DNA from: Litsea cubeba
Taxonomy: Eukaryota; Streptophyta; Magnoliopsida; Laurales; Lauraceae
Assembly: GCA_012931725.1 (NCBI GenBank)
Contig: CM022945.1
Coordinates: 150,849,480 to 150,913,479 of the forward strand
DNA length: 64,000 nucleotides
Reading direction: 5' to 3'
In this document: positions 1-11,390 of the stretch, piece by piece
Position numbering within the stretch: position 1 is the stretch's first letter
Layout: each line of letters starts with the position of its first letter
The notes under the pieces: model-generated
Seen by the model: only the letters and a program-made list of their open reading frames with translations
Database searches by the model: none
What the model was told of the DNA's origin: nothing
Position numbers and translations under genes: made by a program

Positions 1-1417
1 CTCTGGCAGGTATCCTCTCGGTTCTGCTCCGCTTATTGCTGGGTTCCTTCTTGTCGTCTCTATCGTGTTTTCTTTTATCCGCCACTCTGGAGGACTCACC
101 CCGCCTGGCCCTAGTAGCATCCTCCGCATTCATATATTTCTGGGCTTTCGCCAACAGCTCCGTCATGTTCTTTGGTGGGCGCTTCATTACTGAGAAGTAG
201 AAACCCGATGAACGGAGGCCTCCCAAGAAAGCAGTCATGGTCACCTTGTCATCGGGTTCCTCCACCTGAAGTACCTCCTCGTTAAAACGAGTGAGGTATG
301 CCCTGAGGCTCTCATTACTGTCCTGCTTTACACTCAGCAGGTGTGTGGGTGGCTTTTGATGGTGGCGTCCTCCAATGAAATGTGATACGAAGGACCTGCT
401 TAGTTCTTCGAAGGTGGCGATGGAAGCTGGGGCGAGATTGGAAAACCACTGTCGGGCGGAGCCCTTCAGTGTGGTCGGGAATGCTCTGCACATGATCTCA
501 TCAGCGATATTGTGCAACTGTATCACGGTCTTGTAAGTTTCCAGGTGATCCAGTGGATCCTTCCTTCCATCGAAGGTCTCCATGGACGGCATTTTGAACC
601 TCCGAGGAAGGGGGTAGCTTACTACATCAGACTTGAACGGGGTGTTCGTTCGTCTGACGAGATAATCTACCGTCTCTGGGGCCTGCGCCCTCACAGCATC
701 GAAGACGTCCCCGATTTGATTCTGCATCTCCTTAAATTTTTCCTCCCATTGATTATGGGGTTCTCTGGAAGGACCAGGGAGATTGCTTTCTTCCCCCACT
801 GTATTATTTTCACTTCCCCCTTCTTGGAAGTGGGGATCATCAGCCTGAAGTTCTACAAACTGGGCTCCACCTGGAGGTGGAGGCACTGCGTAATAAGCAT
901 GACCTTGAGGACCAACCAGGCTCGGGCCAGGTGGGGGGTCCAAGGGAGCGCCGGCAGAGGCATCCTGGGCGCGATGGAACTGCATCATCGGGGGAACTCC
1001 TCGACCCTGGGTGCCATAGGGATGGGCGCCCAGGTGATGGAGATTGGGCTGGGCGCCCATAGGAAGTCCTCTGCCCTGGGCGCCCAGGGGATGGGCGCCC
1101 GAGTGAGGCGCTCCGTTTCGCGGAGCAGTCGGGCCCCGCGAGCGCGTCGCCTCCTGCTGCTGTATCCCACCGAATGGCGCTCCTCCTTGCCCTGCGAGCA
1201 TAAGCTGGAGGATTTGCTGGTTTTGAGTCACCAGCTGCTGCATGGTCTCCATCATCTGCTGTGGAGAGGGAGTAGGAGCGGGAGTAATCGGGACAGGATT
1301 ACCCGGTGGAGGACCGTTCTCTCCCTGTCTGGGAGAGTTTGGTTGAACGGTAGGGCCCGGACCCGTAGTTAGGCCAGGGTTGTCCTCTCGTCTTATAGAC
1401 CTCGTGCTGATCACCAT
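1..1417 (-). CDS. Ty3/gypsy gag, partial (runs off left edge)
   Basis: The minus strand stays open from an ATG at 1417 to the window edge (about 472 codons). The first 170 or so residues are rich in Pro, Gln and Gly, with imperfect repeats around the motif GAHPLGAQGRG. A retrotransposon gag core follows: FDGRKDPLDHLETYK, then a segment like KGSARQWFSNL, then SFVSHFIGGR and LRAYLTRFNEEV. The end visible here is rich in Lys and Arg. These are hallmarks of plant gypsy capsid proteins, which package element RNA. The start lies about 30 bp downstream (in element orientation) of a primer-binding site, as expected for gag. Zinc knuckle and pol would lie left of the window. No frame break was seen, so this may be the best preserved gag here. 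Confidence 0.85.
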   Translation of the reverse strand, partial: MVISTRSIRREDNPGLTTGPGPTVQPNSPRQGENGPPPGNPVPITPAPTPSPQQMMETMQQLVTQNQQILQLMLAGQGGAPFGGIQQQEATRSRGPTAPRNGAPHSGAHPLGAQGRGLPMGAQPNLHHLGAHPYGTQGRGVPPMMQFHRAQDASAGAPLDPPPGPSLVGPQGHAYYAVPPPPGGAQFVELQADDPHFQEGGSENNTVGEESNLPGPSREPHNQWEEKFKEMQNQIGDVFDAVRAQAPETVDYLVRRTNTPFKSDVVSYPLPRRFKMPSMETFDGRKDPLDHLETYKTVIQLHNIADEIMCRAFPTTLKGSARQWFSNLAPASIATFEELSRSFVSHFIGGRHHQKPPTHLLSVKQDSNESLRAYLTRFNEEVLQVEEPDDKVTMTAFLGGLRSSGFYFSVMKRPPKNMTELLAKAQKYMNAEDATRARRGESSRVADKRKHDRDDKKEPSNKRSRTERIPAR

Positions 1418-1448
1418 GATTCTAACAAGGGGTTTGAATTTTTTTCGT

Positions 1449-1466
1449 CCCCACAGACGGCGCCAA
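1449..1466 (-). other. Primer-binding site of left gypsy element
   Basis: On the minus strand the bases read TGGCGCCGTCTGTGGGG, directly after the LTR end and before gag. The same motif adjoins the 5' LTRs of elements A, B and D. The first nine or ten bases fit the 3' end of a tRNA-Asp-like primer; the assignment of the primer is inference. Confidence 0.75.
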
Positions 1467-1468
1467 AC

Positions 1469-1972
1469 TGATGATGCCAAAAAAGGTAAATTCGGACACC
1501 ACCGGTCAGATAATTAATGCTGTGCAGTAAATGAAGAGAGATGAGAGATTTATAGTGGTTCGGTCAAGCGTGACCTACGTCCACTTCAAAACGGTGATGT
1601 TTGATTAATGTAGAGAGTTACAGGTATGAGAAAGTAGAAAAAACCATCCTTCCCTCAAGTGATGAGAGGGCTCTATTTATAACCTTTCCCAACCAGGTGG
1701 GGATGCGATCAGTTCAACGTCTCTTTGGAGCCTCAGTCGTGTCCTCGAGGAACGAGTCAGGTGGGAGGCAGGTGAGATCTTCTCCATGAGACTTGGTAAA
1801 TGCAGGTGAGGGGAGGACTTCATCGCGATGAGTTGGAGCCTGAGGTGACGAGGCTTCGTTTAACGAAACCCGGATCTCAACGGAGCTATTCTGGCTTGAC
1901 CCACGATCCTAGACGGACCGGGTCACTTGGACCTGACTCATTACCGCGATCCGGATTGGGCTTGACTCATCA
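1469..1972 (-). repeat. 5' LTR of left gypsy element
   Basis: Read on the minus strand this about 504-bp segment begins TGATGAGTCAAG and ends GGCATCATCA, so the ends form a short inverted repeat (TGATGA/TCATCA). It directly precedes the primer-binding site. A TATAAATAG box lies at 1681-1673 on the minus strand and would drive gag-pol transcription leftward. The partner LTR is outside the window, so the target duplication cannot be checked. Confidence 0.8.
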
Positions 1973-4847
1973 AGAGTAACAGTTAGGTATTAACAATTAG
2001 AAACGGGGATTGGGATTTAGAGTTCGGTTTAGGGATTTAGGAATAGGGAAGGCGACTTTGTGTGTGAGATAGAGGTAGATCGAGAGGTGAGAGAGACTGT
2101 GTGATGCAAAGAGAGAGAGAAAGAGGATCAGAGGAATACATGTGGGTGCTATCAAAGAGAGAGAGGATATGCTAAAGATGGAGGGATGGAAAGAGGTATA
2201 ACTGAGAGCAGGAGAAGAAAGAATTTGAGTTTGGGGTTGGGGAGGTGGGACGAAGTGTTTTGAGAGGGTGGGTGCATGGGCTAGACGGCTTATAGCCCTC
2301 TATTGGCTTTTTTTTGGATATAGATGGGGCGAGCGCACCCACTGGCTAACACATGGGTCCGCCCTTGGCTGAACACGACCCTAAGTATATCCTCCCTCAT
2401 TATATTTATTGACCTCAAAACTTAATGGCTTGACAAGTGTTCAAATTTAAGAAAAACTTGAATACACACTTTTGTAGGGAGCATTCAGTGTCCTTAACCA
2501 ATTGAGCTATCAAACTAAATCCAAAAAGTAAAAATTGGTTATATTAATGTCGAATTGAGATTGGTACCAATTCATAGTAGAATGTGTGGTGGGCTCGCTC
2601 TAAAAATTAGAAGTGTTTTAGATCCCAAATTAATGCACTAGTTTGTTTCTATTTTTTTATTTTTCATCGTTCTTTTTGTTTTTTTTTTTTTTTTTTTCAT
2701 AACTGGATAGTACTTGAGTCTCTTAGCTCCTAAAGATACATTTCAATACATTCACATATATATTTGATATCGTGAATCTCTTACTTTTTGGAATTTATGC
2801 AATGTCCCCCTATCATAAATGCAACCCACTCATATTACATGCCTCCTTTTCCATCTAAAATTCATTTTAATCGAATTGTTACAAAATATCTTTTTTTTTC
2901 CTTTTTGATCCGATAGTTTCAATAACTTATGCAATCACCAATGATGATTCCCAGCCCATTTCAATTGGAGTGTTCTTATGGTGGTTTATATTTATGATTG
3001 GGTAATATGAGCAGCTTGGATTCATGAATAGTGGGCCCATTGGAGTAAATCCAGTGAAGAGATCGACCAATGATGGTTTCCATTCAAGTTTAAGTGAACA
3101 ATTTTTTTATGGTTCCTATAACTTCATGCTAGTGTAATATATATAAGAAGCTTATGCTCTTGAAGAACATGCACATTCCATGGATTCTAAAAGGAAAGAG
3201 CAAACTATACGAACTCGACGGATATTTCAATTGGGCTGGTAAAGAACGTCAATTCTTACCTGGTTGTCCAGGGTTTGAATTTTGGGTATGTCACATCTTC
3301 CCACTTATGTGGACTTTCTTTCCACTTGTGCGGGCCTCTTTCTCACTTGAGTAGGCTACATTCTTATGTATATGCGGGCTCTTTCTTGGGTCCCTGCTCC
3401 CTCGCAGGGGTTAAAAATCGGATTGTAAACTCAACGATCTATGGAGTTATGGAATCTATGGGTCTTTCATATGGGGAGTAAACCTTAAGCTACTGGAAAT
3501 AGGTGTCAATGATATCCAATTACTGAGTAACCCAAAGGACCTAACTAGAAAAACCTTATTACGACTTCCTTTTGTACCTTATATCGAGTCAAGATCTGAG
3601 TGCAACTAGATGCATACCCAAATATATATATAGATGTATATGCACGGGTTCCTTTTTCTACCCCTCTTTATTTGGTCGTGGGGCCTAGCTAGTTTGATTT
3701 AATCCAATATTTTCACACACACTAACCCCCATGAACAGTCACAAGTCCAAATTTGACATCCATCTGACTTTTTGTCACCGTTGGATTGAAATCATAAGAA
3801 AATGATGCTTTTAAAACCATTAAATTTTAAGACCATAAATCAAAGGGTTAAGATGAATCAAAAATTTGCACATACGTAGGTCTCATATGGATCTTTTCAT
3901 CCAATGGAGTCAAAAATTTGCACATTACGTAGGTCTCATATGGAGTCAAGAATTTCCACATACGTAGGTCTCATATGGATCTTTTCATCCAATGGACTTC
4001 CATGATCATCATGCATCCAAATGGTCCCAATTAGGAGGGGCATTTTTCTTATGAAAAATGCTCGTGTGTTGTCTAGTGCTGCTATATATATTGCATTGCA
4101 TCACATGCACTACCGACCCCCGTGAATTGTCACAAGTCACACTCATCCAACTTTTGCTCCCATTGCATTGAAGTCCAAAGAAAATGATGCCATTAAGATC
4201 ATTAATCTTTAGGGACATAGATATAGGTATTACGATGATCTAATGGAAATGGAATCTTAAAGATAGGTAGGTCTTATCATATCTTTCAATCCAATGGCAT
4301 TTCGTGGTTATCATGTATAACAATAGGACCTACTAGGAGGGGAGTTTTTTGAAAGAGTTTTCTAGCGCATATATATGTATAATAAAAATAGGAAATCCTA
4401 CCAAAGAAATCCCCTTAAAGTGGATGAAGAACAAAAAGGCCCTTAAATTTCAATATCCCTCCCGCCACCTTTTTTATTTTTTTTGTTGTTTGCTAAGCAG
4501 TGATATCTCTACTCGTTTCAACTTCTTCTTCCCCCGTGTTTGAGGCAAATGCTAGGCTTTGATGAGATTGATTCGCCCCTAGGGCTTTAGATTGTTCATA
4601 TTCTTTTTCCAAAGAAATAAAAACCCTCACCAAATTTGATAGGAAGAAAAAAAAGAAATTGTGAAATCTTTCCAAATTCCTTTGACAATTGTGGCCGTGG
4701 GGGTTTGGGTAAGCTTCTAATCCAAGGATCATGCAAATCTCATTCTTGGATATCAGAGATGGTTGGAAGGAAAGGAAGAGAGGATACGGGTGCATGGGTT
4801 TGCTTGGTGTCGAGTTCTGTTTTTGAATGAGAACTGGAAATGAGAAA
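1973..4847. other. Intergenic, no gene seen
   Basis: AT-rich sequence with long T runs and only short chance ORFs. A stretch at about 3710-3860 resembles 4105-4300 in diverged form (both contain phrases like catgaacagtcacaagtc and aaaatgatgc), suggesting an old duplicated non-coding repeat. No promoter or coding signal could be supported. Confidence 0.6.
3859..4003. repeat. Short direct repeats (three copies)
   Basis: Three imperfect copies of a unit containing cacatacgtaggtctcat start at 3859, 3911 and 3948. The third is followed by the same phrase, atcttttcatccaatgga, that follows the first. This looks like local slippage or a small unequal duplication in non-coding DNA. Confidence 0.7.
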
Positions 4848-4852
4848 GAGAC

Positions 4853-5674
4853 TGTAAGGTTTATTTGAGTGTTGGATAATTCATTGGGTAATGGACAAAA
4901 TCAAAAATTCAATTTATAATATATTTTATAGATGGACTGCCCATATTGAAAACTAAAGAAGACATACAAGAAGAAATAAAATTGAGTGGTCGCTCGAGCG
5001 GGTCATACTGCGCTCAAGCGTAGAGCTTCCTGAAAGCATGCGCGCTCGAGTGGATGCTTTGCAGAAAGTTGAGTTATTTCAGGAAACATGTTTGTAATTT
5101 ACGTCAACTTGCTTACTTGAGTCCTACCCTCTTTAGGTAACCATATGCACGTCCCAAGGCCTATATATATTGGGTCTCTAGGAACCCTAAAGGTACCACT
5201 TACTATTCTCTCTAATTCTAAGCCCTAGAATCAAATTGAGAGAGCTTTTTATTCTCCAAAGTTCCACCAAGTTGCTGAGCTGAAGTCTAAGACTTCAGAT
5301 TTCTTTCTTCTACTCTTCTGAAGTAGATTCACCTTGAATAGGCTGTCAAGGTAGTTGATTCAAGCATGGTGAAGGTTCACGACGAGGAGTCGGCAAATCG
5401 AGAAGTCCTTAGGTTGAGTTACAACTGGAAAGGGTACCGTGAGTTTTGTAACTTTCTTTTAATTAGTGCTTGGTTGTCTATTGGTCTAGACGATAAGGCC
5501 TGTGATTTTTTCCCGAATAAGGTTTTCCACATATAAACCTTGTGTCTCATTCTCTTTGTGGTTGATTGTTTTTAATAAGACCTAGGTTTAATCAACTAGT
5601 TTAATCACTGGATTAGAAATCTAATAGAAAAACTGTTTAAAGGGACCTTAGCCTGTACTAAGGTTGTTTTTTAC
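4853..5674 (+). repeat. Copia 5' LTR
   Basis: It starts TGTAAGGTTTATTTGAG, matches the 3' LTR start at 8607, and ends just before the primer site. Its last 250 bp match the end of the 3' LTR closely. It holds about 420 bp (roughly 4995-5410) absent from the 3' LTR. The canonical CA end is mutated. Confidence 0.85.
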
Positions 5675-5675
5675 G

Positions 5676-5687
5676 TGGTATCAGAGC
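5676..5687 (+). other. Primer-binding site (initiator tRNA-Met type)
   Basis: The sequence TGGTATCAGAGC is the standard plant copia primer site complementary to the 3' end of initiator tRNA-Met. It follows the 5' LTR after one base. Confidence 0.93.
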
Positions 5688-5733
5688 GGGTTGCACTAAG
5701 TTATTGTGTGATCTACAAAATCAACGTTCTCTA

Positions 5734-7550
5734 ATGGATTTCAATAGAGAATGAACTTCTATTACTAAGCCCCCACTTTTAGACGGATCCAATTATGCTT
5801 ATTGAGAAGTTAGGATGATTGCGTTCGTTACGGCTATTGATGATCAGGTCTAGGACATAATTGTGGAGGGGTATTCCGATCCCACCATGGTTGTAGATTG
5901 GTAGACCATATTAAAACCTAAAGCCCAATGGACCAATGCTGAAAAGACAAAGTCTAACTGCAATAATAAGGCTATTAGTGCTCTACAATGGGATTGCCCC
6001 AACAGAATTTCATAGGATTTCTGCTTTCCGTAATGCCAAGAAGGCTTGAGATTTGCTAAGGACTGTTCATGAGGGAACTGACACTGTCAAGCAAATTAAA
6101 AGTCCAAAACTTGACCACGGCCTTTGAGACGATTCGAATGAAAGATTCTGAGACTTTTAATGAATTCAATACCAAGCTAAGTAAAATTGTGAATTCTAAC
6201 TTCAATCTGGGTGAACCTATTCCTCGGTTGTCAAGAAAATATTGGGGTCTCTCCTAAAAAGATTTATTCCAAAGGTGGTTGCCATTGAGGAGTACCAGGA
6301 TCTAAATTCCCTCAGTGTGGAAGAGTTAGCTGGTAACCTGCAAAACATATAAAGCCAACCATTGCCAGAGTAAGATTGTTAAGGAAATTGCACTCAACTC
6401 TTCTAAATCTGAGGATAATGATTCTGAATCGGGTTGTGACTCGGATGATGCTGAGTTTGAAAAATACTTCATTAAGAAATTCAGAAAGATGTGGAAGGAT
6501 AGAAAGGCTAAGAAGGACTCACAGAACAACAAGGCACCCAACAAGACCAAGTTTGTGCCTAAATCTGAAAAGAACCCATCAAAAGGGTCATCTAAGCCAA
6601 TTCAATACTATGAGTGTTAAGGTCATGGTCACACTGTTGCAAACTGTGCCAACAGAAAAGAAAAGTGCAAAGGTAAGGCCCTTAATGTTTCTTGGGAAGA
6701 AGAAACAGAGGAGGAAAAGAGTGAGCCTAAGTCTTCTTCTAATGACACTGGAAAATTTGTTGCTTTTATGGCTATGTCTAATGTTTCTTCTGTGCAAGGT
6801 TCATTTGATGAGGACTCTAAGTCAGATGAAGATCAAGATCTGAATGATTTTTCTGACCAAGAATAGGACATCGAAGAAGATTACAGGAGATTGCTGCAAG
6901 AATTTATGACAATGTCCAAAATCAGTGAGAAAAGAGCCTTCAAGCTAAAGGCTATGGAATCAAAGAATGCATATCTGCAAGCTACCGTGGAAGACCCAAA
7001 ATCTAAGGTAAAAGAATTAAAAGAACAGCTTGTGATTGTATCTAATAACTCGATTGCTGCAGGAAAGAAGAATGAGATGTTGAAGGAATAAGCGTAAAAT
7101 GCTAAAACTGGATTGGACAATTTGCAAAAAGAGTTGAGCATGTGTAAATCTGAAAAGGATGATATGGCTTGAAAACTGAAGATGGCTCTCACAGAACTTG
7201 ATTTCACCAAAGCTTCAATCAAACGGATGAGTACTGGGTCTCAAAAGCTCGATGAGATCCTCAAAAGCCAAAAGACCGACTCGTAAAAAAACTGACATTG
7301 GCTACACTTATGGAGCTTCATCCTCGAAAGACAAAGGTAAATCAGCATTTTTTCAAGGACCATTGTTTATTCCATGACACCCATAACTAATAATGGCCTA
7401 CCCAAGAAATGTGAGAATGCAAATTATAGGACTGTGCCAAAGCCCAAATTTACACCCACCTGTCACTTTGGTGAAATCAAAGGGCACACCAGACCACACT
7501 GTAATAAGATGAAAAACCATATGAGAAATCAGCGGAGGAAGAAAGCATGA
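5734..7550 (+). pseudogene. Copia gag pseudogene
   Basis: The reading begins ATGGATTTCAATAGAG and gives recognisable copia gag pieces: KPPLLDGSNYAY near 5775, VHEGTDTVKQ near 6065 (after a frame change), FETIRMKDSETFNEFNTKLS near 6120, and an acidic/lysine-rich tail. A zinc knuckle near 6605-6650 has lost its first Cys (Tyr) and carries a stop where Gln is usual. A second Cys/His cluster lies near 7455-7510. Several stops and frameshifts are present. After 7550 a trace of the protease-proximal linker continues to about 7660, then similarity ends. The family role is RNA packaging; this copy cannot make the protein. Confidence 0.82.
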
Positions 7551-7660
7551 CTTTCCTCATCAGGTCAAGACAAAGTCTATTTGGATTCATAAGTTTGATC
7601 TGTGCTGTAATGTGGTCCACACTGCACTCACAAAATCAATTGAGCCTGCTAAGGTTTATT

Positions 7661-8606
7661 CCCCCCGTAACTCCTTAGGTGTTGGCCTACAAACCTAATC
7701 CTCCAATCGTGTTCTGGCTTGCCATGCATACTTTCTCGGGCTGATTTTTTAGATTATCTGGCATGTGATTCACTTTAATTTGCTTGGTTCTAGAACTGGA
7801 TATCTTTCTTCACGATTTAAGGATTTTGATCATTTGTACAAGTACACGATGACTCACTTGGACACTCACTTATGATTAATGTGACACTAGAATTGACATG
7901 ATTTATGATCTTAGTGGTTTTGCACTTGCTCGGAGCATCGGTCTTGATCTTCCCATTTTTCTGTGCTCTCTTTCTAATGTTTATACATGAATATATGTAA
8001 CCCAATGTGTGTAGAGATTTATGTAGACTGACGCATGAAAATGAATAATGACTAGGTCTACACTCTAGATCTTATTTGTCTATCCTATAAGGTTCAGGAA
8101 TTTCTACATTAAAAAAAACTGGAGCAGGTGAAAGCGTTAATAACTGGATTTGTTGCCTTGGTTTTAACTTTTTCTCATAGCACTCAAACTTGAGCATCTT
8201 TTCATGTGAAAAAGTTCATTAGAATATTTTGTATTAGGTCTATATGGTTTCAGGAAAAAAAAATGTGATATTAAGGGGGAGTTTCACATTCATTGCTAAT
8301 CGAAACGATTGTTTTTGAAAGGTGTGAATATTTTATTTGTACCTGATGAATGTTGATTTATGGCCAATCTGAGATTTCTTCGTGGTTTTTTTTTTTTTTT
8401 TCATTTGAGATTATCTCATACACAATTTACACACATGTCAAATTCCTAAAAATTGTGTTACCTCATGAATTGCAAATTACCGTGTTTGATCATTGAGCAT
8501 TTTTTCTTTTTTATTTTGCAATATTCTTGTTTGTGTCGGGTTTATGTCCAGGTAGAATTTTTCTTGTGTTTAGCTGTTTTGTCCATGAATTGCCGAATGG
8601 GAAGAT
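7661..8606 (+). other. Non-coding internal region of copia element
   Basis: No pol domain is readable here, so pol appears to have been deleted or replaced. A polypurine motif, TTAAGGGGGAGTTT, lies at about 8271-8284. A degraded one, GAATGGGAAGA, directly precedes the 3' LTR; paired polypurine-like motifs are common in SIRE-type copia elements. Confidence 0.65.
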
Positions 8607-9009
8607 TGTAAGGTTTATTTGAGTATTGGCTATTTCATTGTGTAATGGATAAAATCAGGAATTCAATTTATAATGTGCTTTATAGATAGACTGCCCAGAT
8701 TGAAGACCGATGAAGAAATAGAAGAAGACATAAACTTGAGTGGCCGCTTGAAAGTCACAATTGTGAAGGGTACTATGAGTTTTGTAACTTTCTTTTAATT
8801 AGTGTTTGGTTGTCTGTTGATTTAGACGATAAGACCCGTAGTTTTTTCTCGAATAGGCTTTTCCATGTACAAACCTTGTGTCTCCTTCTCCTTGTGGTTG
8901 ATTATTCTCAATTAGACCTAGGTTTAATAAGCTAGTTTAATCACTGGATTAGAAATCTAAAAGAGAAATTGATTAAATGGACCTTAGCCTGTGTTAAGTC
9001 TGTTTTCCA
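8607..9009 (+). repeat. Copia 3' LTR, internally deleted
   Basis: It starts TGTAAGGTTTATTTGAGT and ends TGTTTTCCA, with the outer target duplication GAGAC following directly. It is about 403 bp against 822 bp for the 5' LTR, through one internal deletion of about 420 bp near 8760. The remaining sequence aligns well with the 5' LTR. Confidence 0.85.
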
Positions 9010-9014
9010 GAGAC

Positions 9015-9828
9015 ATTGTCTTTTGGGTGTAGAAAGGCGTTTGAGAGTGCTGATCAAGTTGCAAGTGGGTCGATCAAGTTTGTTTGGTTGCTTGATTTTC
9101 AAGTTTGAAGATGATCGGAGAAAACGGGGTGAGTCCTTTCTCAGTTGAATGGGTGAAGAGTAAACAATAAAAAATGGAAGAAGGCAATGCAGTGAGCTCG
9201 AATGGGCGAAGAGTGAACGTGAAAAGTGGATAAGAAGGTACGTGAGGCAATAAGCAGCAATATCGCTGCTTGACGAAAAAAAATGTCCCCGGAAAGGGCC
9301 TTTGGGACTAGTCTGGTGCATAGAAATCTTTTTTGGTCTCCATCGGATTTTAGGGGACTTTTTCGGTTAAATCCCCATAAAAATATAATATCATCATATT
9401 GAAGCCTGGTCACAACTATATGGGAAAATATTGCATTAATTATTATTTTATACAAAAATAAAGCTGGCATGAGTGTCTAGCTCGAATTTTAGATGTTTAC
9501 CCCACTAAAAAACTTCTTATTTTTAAAATCTGCTGTCAACATTAAATTGTGGCAGGGGTTGGGTCCACTAGAGACGAGTTTAGTCCATGCATTAATGCAA
9601 TCAAGTATAGGTACGCGATGATTACGATTTCCGACTTGAGTCGAAAAGTTGACATCCCTATTTCTAAGGTCTATGCATCATTTCCAGTAACCTTGTAAGG
9701 TCCATCATTTGTTATGTGTTATATTATCAATATCTCAAGTGCTTGCAAACCGGCATACAATACTTCCTCTCTCTCTCTCTCTCTCTCCATGTAATGTCTT
9801 TAGTCCCATGAAGTTATATAAGATTACG
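9015..9828. other. Intergenic, no gene seen
   Basis: Non-coding sequence between the copia target duplication and the next element. It contains a (CT)n microsatellite at about 9768-9787. Two minus-strand ORFs of 109-126 codons (8941-9470) have no recognisable domain, and one runs across the LTR boundary, so they are not called. Confidence 0.55.
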
Positions 9829-11286
9829 GGGGTTTTTACTGAAAAAAATCACTTTATGCAGCCAGTGCACCAAACAGGGAATATTAGACAAAGATGCACC
9901 GACCAGAAAATCCATACAGAAAAACTAATTTTTTCCACCATTTTTTTGTGTGGTCGCTATCGACCTTCATTTTATATTTTGAGGGTCAATGGCGACCTTC
10001 ACTATAACAAGTGAGGGTCGCAGTCGACCTTGAATTGGCATAAACTCAACTTCTTTCTCTTCCTCTCTTCTACAAACTCAATCCAATAATGGAGCTTAAA
10101 CAAACACACACTCAGAGGTGTGCACTTTTGATGTTGAGATGACTTTTGTGGCCCATTTGGATGTGTGCCAGTTCATGAAGGGTTGTGAAATACAGGGGAG
10201 ATCATGGGTGTGGATAAATTTACTGTATCCAATCGCAATTGCCCCTTCATACAAGTTGTTGAGACTTTTACATCTTTAAAATGAACGAGATAATGGCCAA
10301 TTTTCTCTTATGTTCAAATACTAGATTTGAGTAAAACTTCATCCAGTACCTATCAAAATACAGATCTACAATTTCCATCCACTCCCTCTCCTTGTGTGGA
10401 CCCGGTGTGCCCCATAAAATCATCATCGATAATTTGCTCAAGTTGCATACTAATGATGCAAGGCAAGCCCTCCCATAGAAGAGTTGTTACGATGCTCCTT
10501 TCACGGCGAATATTTTAAGTTAGGGCATTGCCATTTGTAGGAAAATACACTATATCAGTTCCAGTCATTGTAAGTGATCCAATGCAGAAAGTAACTGAAA
10601 CGATATTTACAAGCATCGACTATAATCGTCTTATTGAGAATTTCATTTGTTTGATGTATTGGGACATTTTCTTGTTTACAGTTATGATTTGGACAAAATC
10701 AATATATCCTGGGCATCACAAAATCAATCTTGATACGAAATTATATAAAAATAGACCAACTACATGTAATTTGCACCACCCTAGCTGGAATAATCTATTA
10801 TTGCACCATTGTTTCTTGTGATGCTCATCTTACTTTTATTATACCAAAAAGTACAAAACAAACCTCCTTCGAGGCCCACCCACAAGACTCAATCAACGAT
10901 ACGGATCATTACATGTTGTTAACATGGCAAGAAAAAAATATGCGGCCAAGCTACTTAGCATGTCTTCACGGGAATAAATGCGGACAACGGACAATCGAGT
11001 CTTCAATTTCTCCATCATTGGATTGGATTTGCGGAAGAGATCAGGAAGAAGGAAGAAGGGAGAAGATGGGTTTATGCCTGCTCAAGGTCGACTGTGACCC
11101 TTACTTGTTATAGCGAGAGCCGCCGTCGACTCTCAACACATAAAATGAAGGTCGATAGCGACCACCCAAAAAAAATGGTAAAAATCGTTGATTTTTTTGT
11201 ACGGATTCTCTGTTAGGTGCATGTTTGTCTAATGTTACATGTTTGATGCACTTGCCACATAAAGTATTTTTTTCGATAAAAACCCC
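9829..11286. mobile_element. Mutator-like element, long TIRs, non-autonomous
   Basis: About 215-bp arms at 9829-10045 and 11068-11286 are inverted copies, both reading inward from GGGGTTTTTA. They hold the phrases GCACCAAACAGGGAAT, GTGGTCGCTATCGACC and GTGAGGGTCGCAGTCGACC, or close variants. The same arms bound the Pack-MULE at 34068-35193, which has a 9-bp target duplication typical of Mutator-like elements. The interior (about 1 kb) has no transposase; the short ORFs at 10327-11113 are unrecognised. The flanking 9-mers aagattacg and aaaattata match at only 6 of 9 positions, so the duplication is at best decayed. Confidence 0.75.
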
Positions 11287-11390
11287 AAAATTATAATTAT
11301 TTTCATTTTTGCCTAATATTCCCATGCACTTGCCACATAAAGTATTTTTTTTGATAAAAACCCCAAAATTTTAATTATTTTCATTTGAAT
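11249..11390. repeat. Tandem duplication of the element's right end (about 75 bp)
   Basis: The last part of the right arm plus some flank, beginning tgcacttgccacataaagta, occurs at 11249 and again at 11324 with few differences. Because flank outside the TIR is included, the duplication probably arose after insertion. Confidence 0.8.

Larger units (their letters stand above)
4853..9009 (+). mobile_element. Ty1/copia element, gag-only, complete ends
   Basis: Two related LTRs (4853-5674 and 8607-9009) flank a tRNA-iMet-type primer site, a decayed gag and a polypurine tract. The outer flanks are identical 5-bp direct repeats, GAGAC, at 4848-4852 and 9010-9014, which fixes both ends of the insertion. 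The internal region is only about 2.9 kb: protease, integrase, reverse transcriptase and RNase H are missing beyond a trace at the gag/protease border. The gag resembles the SIRE/Maximus-type copia group. It is a non-autonomous, degenerate copy. Confidence 0.88.

Noticed and set aside
512..1372. 286-codon plus-strand ORF
   Set aside because: It is the complement of the gag frame at 1-1417, which has clear capsid motifs; the plus-strand product is composition-driven and matches nothing.
8941..9470. Minus-strand ORFs of 109-126 codons
   Set aside because: They overlap each other in different frames, one crosses the end of the copia 3' LTR, and no motif is present.
10133..11113. Captured gene in the MULE at 9829-11286
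   Set aside because: Short ORFs and phrases such as LRLDTVNLSTP (minus strand) hint at coding origin, but no family could be named with confidence.
9820..11295. 9-bp target duplication for the MULE at 9829-11286
   Set aside because: aagattacg and aaaattata agree at only six of nine positions in AT-rich DNA, not enough to claim.
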